Below are positions 46,801 through 55,500 of a DNA stretch of 64,000 bases, one piece after another. Made by a program: the position numbers and the translations under genes. Origin of the DNA: Trachythela sp. YZ-2020 (Eukaryota > Cnidaria > Anthozoa > Malacalcyonacea > Clavulariidae); the NCBI GenBank assembly GCA_016169945.1, contig JADLSH010000044.1, forward strand, positions 310,001 to 374,000, written 5' to 3'. The notes beneath the pieces were generated by a model. It did no database searches. It saw only the letters and a program-made list of their open reading frames with translations, and had not been told where the DNA came from. Within the stretch, counting starts at the first letter, position 1, and each line of letters starts with the position of its first letter.

Positions 46801-49800
46801 CCAGTTCCTTCTGTAAATTTTCTTTTTCCTCTCTTAGCTTTACTGACGCTGAATTATTCTCAGATTTCAAAGTCTTCAGTTCTTCCTGTACTTTTGTTGT
46901 TTCACTCTGGAGAAATAAAACCATTTTAAATTAATTAAATTAAATTATTGAGTGAATCGAGGTAACCCTTCACCATAAACAGCCTTTGGAAGTAAACGAA
47001 GAACATTTAGATCAAATTTGTGTACACTGAACACTGAATGTAGACATGAATACCCTTATAGTCATAGGACTCATAGCACAGTTAACCCAAGCAAAACTGC
47101 CTAACTAGAAGTTGTTTAAGTAGTAGTTTAATTATCGTTCTAAGGAATACGAACCTTTTTCGCGTTAATTTCAGCTTGTAATCTCGTGATTTCATTTCTC
47201 ATGGCATCCACTTTCACTTTCAATTTTTGTGCTTCATCCATGGATGATTTTTGTTGTGTTACAAGTTGTTTCTTCTCCTCTTGTAATTTCTTGATTTCCT
47301 CTTGGTCAGCTTTATTCTTACACTGTTCTATCAATTGATTCACTCGCGTTCGCCAGCGCTGAATCTAAAACGAGATAAATAAATCTCCAAAATGAATGGA
47401 AGAAATTTTACTTATCAATGTTTACCAGAGAATCAATGACGTGGGAATAGATAAGAAATTAAAAGGATATGGCAATGAAAAGTTAGTTTGTCTGATTTGA
47501 AATAACTTTTAAAAGTATATAACAATCTCCCTTGCCGATTTTTCATATCTTTCTCAGTTCTTGAGATATTTTGACAGAAATAATCATAAAACAGCGAGCT
47601 GTCCGCCATCTTGGATTTTTGTGGATATGCATGTTACGTCACAAGCAGCGTCACGCAAGTATTTTACCCAGAAAGCCAATGGTCATCATGAGCCCAAAAA
47701 TATACTTCGGTCACTATTTCAAAAATCAAATTGACTGACAACTTTTTAAACATCTATTAATTGTTCTTTGGTCACCTAGGAGTATTTTTATATGGCTAAC
47801 CTGCTTGTGCTGTCACTAAAACCACCGTTAATGAGATACAAAATTAATCCAAGATGGCGGACAGCTCATTGTTTTCAGTCATTAAAGAACTAAGCAAGAT
47901 ACGAAAAATCGGCGATTTATTTTATATATAACTTTAAAAGTTCTTTCAAATGAGATAAACTAAATTTTTATTGTCATATCTCTTTAAAACATGTATTCAT
48001 GTCCCACGCTACTAACCTCATGACAAGGGCCTACGCTGGAATATTCGATGTGTTTTAATCTTGTTGAGGTAGTTAAGACTCAAAACACGGCAGTTTATAT
48101 AATATATGAAAAAGACTTATTGTCATTTCCATTATATTAAAACAACAATTTACCAAGAGGCCGTGTTGCTACAAACGTGGATGTTATGACAAAACTGTTA
48201 ATCATGCAGAAAACAATGTTTGCCTATTTATATTATGCTTCTTTCAACTTCTTCTTCCTCATCCAATGTTGGTTTTATTCCCATATTTCACACGCAATTG
48301 ACCAATACATTTGCGTAAAATATAACAATTATACTACGATTATTTACTATAATAAACTGTAAGAATTTGACAGTCAATCGTACCTCACTTTTAAGACCAG
48401 TTTTTTCCCCAACTAACATATCTTTTTGAGCAGTCAAATTCTTGATGCTCAGCTTTAGTGGACTGATATCATTTTGAAGACGTTTTACCTGAATTATACA
48501 GAACACATTTTATAAAGTTGATTTTAATAGACCAAACAAGTTACAAAATATTATGGTCTCCGTTGTGACTCAAGAATGCATATCACAATATTAACGAAGC
48601 TCTCTTGGGAGCCTTAAAAGACTTTTGCCTACCAGAGGAAACATAAACAAGGAAAGGGGTAAGCAATCCTTGTCTACTACATTCGAGTACTACATTCAAT
48701 ATTGTCAGGCTCTACATTTTCAAGACGTTTGACTTGAAATAACATGTCACATGTCATACAACTATCATACTTAGATAACCTGAGCAGAGTAAATTCTTCA
48801 GTATTCTATTTAATACTGTCATGAACAAACTGTGTCCAACATTATCATTTTCAAGACGTGTTACCTGAAATAACATTATAAATAGCTATTCTTAGATTCT
48901 AATATAACCTTATGATTTTAAGTACCTACGATCATGTTTGCTTACTCATAATCTGTAACTTATTTTTCATTGTTCAAAACTTTATCCACTGACTATACTT
49001 CAAAGTCGATAGTCCCGTTTACACTGACCCCGTTTACACTTAAGACTCATGTTCTAGGTCAGTCCTAGGTAAGTCTCAGGTCTACACACGTTTGAACCGA
49101 CCTAAGAGAAATTTCCATAACAACTTCGAGTCTCTGTTAACAGGCATGTTCAGTGGAATTTTGCATTCATAAAATGGTCAAATGTATAGAACTGGAGACT
49201 TAAGTATCTAGTATAAACACACCAGGTTGGGCATCATTTAGTTACTTCTTAGGAACAGACAAGTCCTTAGCATGATTTTCTGTGCTGTACCTGTGCTTCA
49301 GTTTGTTTCACCTTATTTTGCAAGGTTTCTTTCTCAGTGTTCAAAATTTTATTCATTTCTTCCATTTCTGCCAACATTTCAACTTTCTTCATAATTTCTT
49401 CATGTTCCGCGTCGTCAACAGGAAGTGATTTTGTTCTTTGTTTTTCTTTTTCTAAGATTTGTTCTGTGTCTTGAAGTTGTTTCTCAACGTATTCTAAACG
49501 TTGTTGATACCTCACACTCTCAGATTGTAATAGTTCACTCTTTGTTTCTGCAATTTCTTTTTCTTTTCTTACAAATCTAAGATAAAAGTAAACATTTTGT
49601 GGCCGGAACTATGCAACATACGAGCATGCAAAATATTTTGGTTATTTTGTACCCACAATGTTAGCCATTAGAACATTGTTGTTTAAAAACTAAATACAAT
49701 CGAACATCGCTAAAATACGGACACACAAGGGATTGAGCAGTTAAAGTGTCTGTTTTATAAGTTTCAAGTGTTCAGTTACTAAAAGCAGGTTCGCTCTTTA

Positions 49801-52459
49801 GTGTGCTATATTAGTACACTACATGGCACACCTCACTTATACAGCTATTTAAATTAAGGTTGTCAAGCGCGAAGAGTATAATGGGAATGAGATATTTTAT
49901 AGGCTAAAATGTATTATAGATCGCCTCGTGGGATAAGCATTTGTCATATTTGCGTATTTACAAGTAAACCGCTTGATATATCAAAGAATGTCCTATGCAT
50001 AGGCTTACAGACAAGACTTACGATGGACAACTATTTTCTTGACAGAAATAATAGGACTGGAAGTGAAAGAAGCAACTTATTACTTACAAACTTCAATCGT
50101 TTGTCGCTAATTTGTACATTTCTGTACGCGTTCTCGCTGACAAATTAAATGTAAACCCAGAAAAGTATACATGTATACCTCTGGGAATTGCCAAAACAAA
50201 AAAGAGCTATAGTCATGCGCTACCTCATTGGCTACATTAAACAGCTAAAAATATTTAAAAATAATACACCCATCTTGCTGTTCGCGCTTGGCGTGTATGT
50301 ACATTTGACTATTGCCTGTGACAACCTTAATTGAAATAGCTGTATATAATGTATATGAATCACAGTTTTGGATCACAGTTTCCGTAATGAAGGGGTTAAA
50401 TTTATATGTATTTGCTATCTGGGGTCAAATGTGGTGGTCAAATGTGGTGGTCAAATGTAGATAGTACTGTATCTCACAGACTAACTGTTTATATCTTTTA
50501 AAGACTCTTAGAAACTATTGTGGCGGGGGGGGGGGGTGATCACCAGTTCCTGCCAAAGAAACAGGCTAATGATGGTTGCGACTTGATTGAAAGAGATGCG
50601 ATACAACTCGCGACTTTTGGTTTGTTATTAAACGCCATTACAAACTGAGCTACTTTACGAGGTCAAATCTGATGTCGTAAATTGCTGAATTAATGAGCTG
50701 ATCGAGTCAAATGGATTTTGCCACAAATTATTTTATTATGACAAGCTTTCGGCCACTAAACTGTGATCTTCGACAGGTACAAAACTAATGAAAATACGAA
50801 GTCTAAGACCATAAGCTAGTGCTATGTCTCCAATCATTGTGCCTTCACCTGACCGCGCTTAATCCATTTTTGCACATATTTACATACAATTGTTTACAGT
50901 AAGTTGACAATATTTACCTGATGACTTCCCAAAGATCTTTGACAGTTTTATCAACAGGAGCATCAGATGATTCTTCTGCAGTTTCACTAGTTACACGTAT
51001 ATCACCCAGAGAACGAGACTGAGCCGCTAACACTTGTTCAGAAAGCTGTAATGAAAATCATCTTCTAGCAAAAACGTTCCATCGTCTTCGTTTAATTGTA
51101 TATAGAATTTGCAGGTAGTTGCATGAGAATATTAATTCTTATGTTTCAAACATAAACCGTTTTCTGTTGGAGGTTTCTTAAAAAGGGCTGTAGTAACATC
51201 AAAGAGCGCAATGTAGTTTGTATCTAGTATCAACGGTCGCAGGTAAAAACATTGTCCTGGTCACGTGCAACTCCGCTCATTTTTAAGCAGTCTCACACTT
51301 ATTGGTTGAACTTAATGAAACCTTGGTTGCAAATGACAGTTTCAATCATTAGTGAAAGTACACTTTCCTTTTCAACTTGTAAGCTGAATGGCTACCACTA
51401 ATCAAACATATAAATAATATTAAAGATTAAAGACACTGACCTTCTCGCCCTGTTCATGCAGTAAAGCATTCTGACTCGTAAGTTCTTCACAACGTGAAAC
51501 AAGTTTTTCCAACTCTTCTGTGTGTAGACGTTTCTGTTCTTCCCATGAGGCTTTGCACTCATTCAAATTATTCTCAGCGGTCTTCCATTTTTCTTCAGTT
51601 TCCGCCAGACGAGACTCAAATGTTTCCAACTGGAATTTTGTTAAACACAGTGTTAAACATGTCAAATTTTATTGTTAACATTCTATTGCTTACATCGCAA
51701 TCATATTCAAATTACGTTTTCTGCCTGGTATTTCTATCGTTACAATGTATCGTTATATTGCTATAATCAACCACAGGCAATCATAGTGGTCAGCCTTTCC
51801 ATTGCCACTGGATTGATCATGTTTATGTTTGTATATATAACAATCCTTACCTGTTCCTTTGCGACAGTCAAGGCTTGAACATCAGACGCATGATGAACCA
51901 ACTCTTTTTGATATTTTTCCTGAGTCTAAAAACGTAACAGATTGATGTCTGTACAAATGACGTAGACAATGCTTTTCGATAAGTGGTTAGTATTTGTTGA
52001 TTCCCAAGTTAATGGAATCGAGATAAAACGTACAGTATGTAAACTTTCATGAAATTTTACATAAATTTAAATGAAACTTTTCATCTACAAATACAGTAGA
52101 ACCCCGCTATATATCTCGAACAGCCAAAGGGAAACAACAAAGAGTTCCAGATGGCGGGGGTTCGAGATAAGCGAGTTCGACATAACGGGGTTCTACCATA
52201 TATATATATATATATATATAGACTGCGTTACAAGCTGCACTGACGAGCCGTTGAACGGCGAAACATGCATGTCTGCAGATTTGACTATATATATATATAC
52301 ACCATACTCTTGCCCTCACCAAGCGCATGTGGTACAATACTCAGACACATGCGCATCCAGACATGCGTGAAGTGTCTTGGGGCCAGAGTGCTCAAACAAC
52401 CACAAGGGAAGTGAGCTTTTGCATTATAGCTTATAGCCACCAATTCACCTCACAGAGTG

Positions 52460-52501
<42 letters not shown>

Positions 52502-55500
52502 CCCGAGCCGGCGCGAAGCGCCGTGCGAGGGTACTAATTTCGCTCGGATATTTACACCCGGGTATGTGAGAACAGAGCGGAATCCAAAGTCGTCCACCGC
52601 GATGCCATGGACGGTTCAGGGTTTTCTACGTTGTACGCATGCGCGATAAACATTTTTAAAAAGATTTACGGATAAAGATTTTATGCATCAAAAACGATTT
52701 CAATACTCGGGCTATTGGGAAAACATACCGATAAATAGAGTCTTCAAAACAAGATAAACGAGAAGGAGTCGGATGGCTGAAAAAAGGACACTTTTGAAGT
52801 GTTTTGAACGGCTAAGTGTCTATTTTGCATATTTTAGCATAGGCAGCCCACTAAATGTTTGAATTTACATTAAAACTCGATTAAAATTAGAAAAGAAAGC
52901 CACAAAAATCACAAATTAGCGAAATATGTAGCTTATTAAAAATCACCCGATTCAGCGATATCAGCGCACTGACGTATAGTATAAATTACCTAAGGTAGGC
53001 AAGTCTTTGAACTGTTTAGTGTTTACCGTACACACAAGAAATATATCCGTCGTATTTTAAAAATAGAAAGAAACTAGCCCTAAAAATAACATAAATATAA
53101 ACAAGGATAATTTTACTAACCTATCTGTAACTTTTCTTCCGAAAGTACAGCTTTAAAAGTCGATAAATTAACGAAAGTTTACGGTGTTTTGTCGATTTTT
53201 TTTCTGTAACTATGCGGGATGCCAACGTCTTGCTACTGGAAAAGGTTTTCAAAATAAAACTGGGCTGTTCATTGGCTATCGCAATTCTCGTCGTAAGCAA
53301 GGAAAACATGAAACCGGGGGGCCGGCTTGAGGACATCTCTCGCATACTATAAACAAAAAACATATTTTTCAGAAATATATTGAAAACTTTTTATACGTTT
53401 AAAAAGTCAACATGTAGACAAAAACAAAAGAAATATTCACTGGTAAGTAAAATGTCAATTGTATTTGCGCTTTGCTTGAGATAAAACAATTCATAAATGG
53501 TAAAAAAGTCACGGCAAAAAAGTTAAAAGCAACTTTTCCCCGATAGTTTCCTTTGGGAAATATATATGGAGCAGAATCAACGTGTTTGTGGTCTCACTAT
53601 CTGGTAAGTATAATTGTTATGTTTTCAATTCTTTATTTGTATACTGTCGTTTGTTTGGTCACGAGCAAAGTTTTTTAAAATGCATGAACTTTTAAATTCG
53701 CATCAATGCAACTGCCAATGTTCTGCAGGTAAGAAAAACCGCTTTTTCATGTTTTGTTTTCATTTAAAATTATATTCGTGATGCATGACTTGTACTCATT
53801 ATATTTTAGTTGTGTTTGTAAAGGGTTTGTGATAAACTACGGCTCGGAAAAGTTTCAGTGTTTCAAAATATATTTTTTGACGAGTTATATAAAGTCGTTT
53901 TAAACTTTTTTGGTTTAACGTTAGTCTAGACAAGTTTTATTTGCTTGTGTGTATACGCAAAAACTGAGACGGACGACTTCTCCTTGGGCCACAGGGATTC
54001 AACTATATACGCGGGTTTCGCGTTTATTAAAACACTTTGCTCGTATGACCAAACAAACGACAGTATACAAATAAAGAATTGAAAACATAACAACTTACCA
54101 GATAGTGAGACCACAAACACGTTGACTCTGCTCGTCCATATATATTTCCCAAAGGAAACGATCGGGGAAAAGTTGCTTTTAACTTTTTTGCCGTGACTTT
54201 TTTACCATTTATGAATTGTTTTATCTCAAGCAAAGCGCAAATACAATTGACATTTTACTTACCAGTGAATATTTCTTTTGTTGTTTTTTGTCTACATGTT
54301 GACTTTTTAAACGTATAAAAAGTTTTCAATATATTTCTGAAAAATATGTTTTTTGTTTATAGTACGCGAGAGATGTCCTGTTGCCGCAAGCCGGGCCCCC
54401 GGTTTCATGTTTTCCTTGCTTACGACGAGAATTGCGATAGCAAATGAACAGCCCAGTTTTATTTTGAAAACTTTTTCCAGCAGCAAGACGTTGGCATCCC
54501 GCATAGTTACAGAAAAAAAATCGACAAAACACCGTAAACTTTCGTTAATTTATCGACTTTTAAAGCTGTACTTTCGGAAGAAAAGTTACAGATAGGTTAG
54601 TAAAATTATCCTTGTTTATATTTATGTTATTTTTAGGGCTAGTTTCTTTCTATTTTTAAAATACGACGGATATATTTCTTGTGTGTACGGTAAACAGTTC
54701 AAAGACTTGCCTACCTTAGGTAATTTATACTATACGTCAGTGCGCTGATATCGCTGAATCGGGTGATTTTAATAAGCTACATATTTCGCTAATTTGTGAT
54801 TTTTGTGGCTTTCTTTTCTAATTTTAATCGAGTTTTAATGTAAATTCAAACATTTAGTGGGCTGCCTATGCTAAAATATGCAAAATAGACACTTACCCGT
54901 TCAAAACACTTCAAAAGTGTCCTTTTTTCAGCCATCCGACTCCTTCTATACTATACGTCAGTGCGCTGATATCGCTGAATCGGGTGATTTTAATAAGCTA
55001 CATATTTCACTAATTTGTGATTTTTGTGGCTTTCTTTTCTAATTTTAATCGAGTTTTAATGTTAATATCATTATTAACAATTTTCCTCGTTTCTGATTGG
55101 CTAAGAACATCAAAATTTTCTCTTAATTCTTTTTACTATGGGTATTTGGGAGAAAATACCACATGTGGTATTTTCTCCCAAATACCCCTAGTAAAAATTT
55201 TATCAGTATAATTTTATTTTTATAGTATTTTCCTTGTTAATAATAATATTAATACGAAATAGCACTTGTTCTCGAAGTATTAATGAAAAATTGCACTTGT
55301 GTTTGGCGAAATATTCGTAACACGCGTGCAATTCTTCATTAATACTTCTCGAACCGTGCTATTTCCTATACAAATTCAAACATTTAGTGGGCTGCCTATG
55401 ATTTTAGTTTGTGGATTTGCAAAAGCGTATGTCACTCTGTGAGGTTATTATAATATCGATTAAACCTAAAGGTATTTTAGCAAGTTTAAATTTGAATTTT

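Larger units (their letters stand above)
54953..55400. repeat. Partial third copy of the palindrome arm, interrupted by two hairpin elements
   Basis: 54953-55061 repeats 54729-54838 almost exactly and 55373-55400 repeats 54840-54867. The 310 bp between them hold one element at 55062-55252 and another at 55253-55371. Confidence 0.85.

Noticed and set aside
53121..54595. The same 80-codon frame in both arms of the palindrome, as a possible conserved gene
   Set aside because: Identity follows from the arms being inverted copies; the sequence resembles no known protein and begins differently in each arm.
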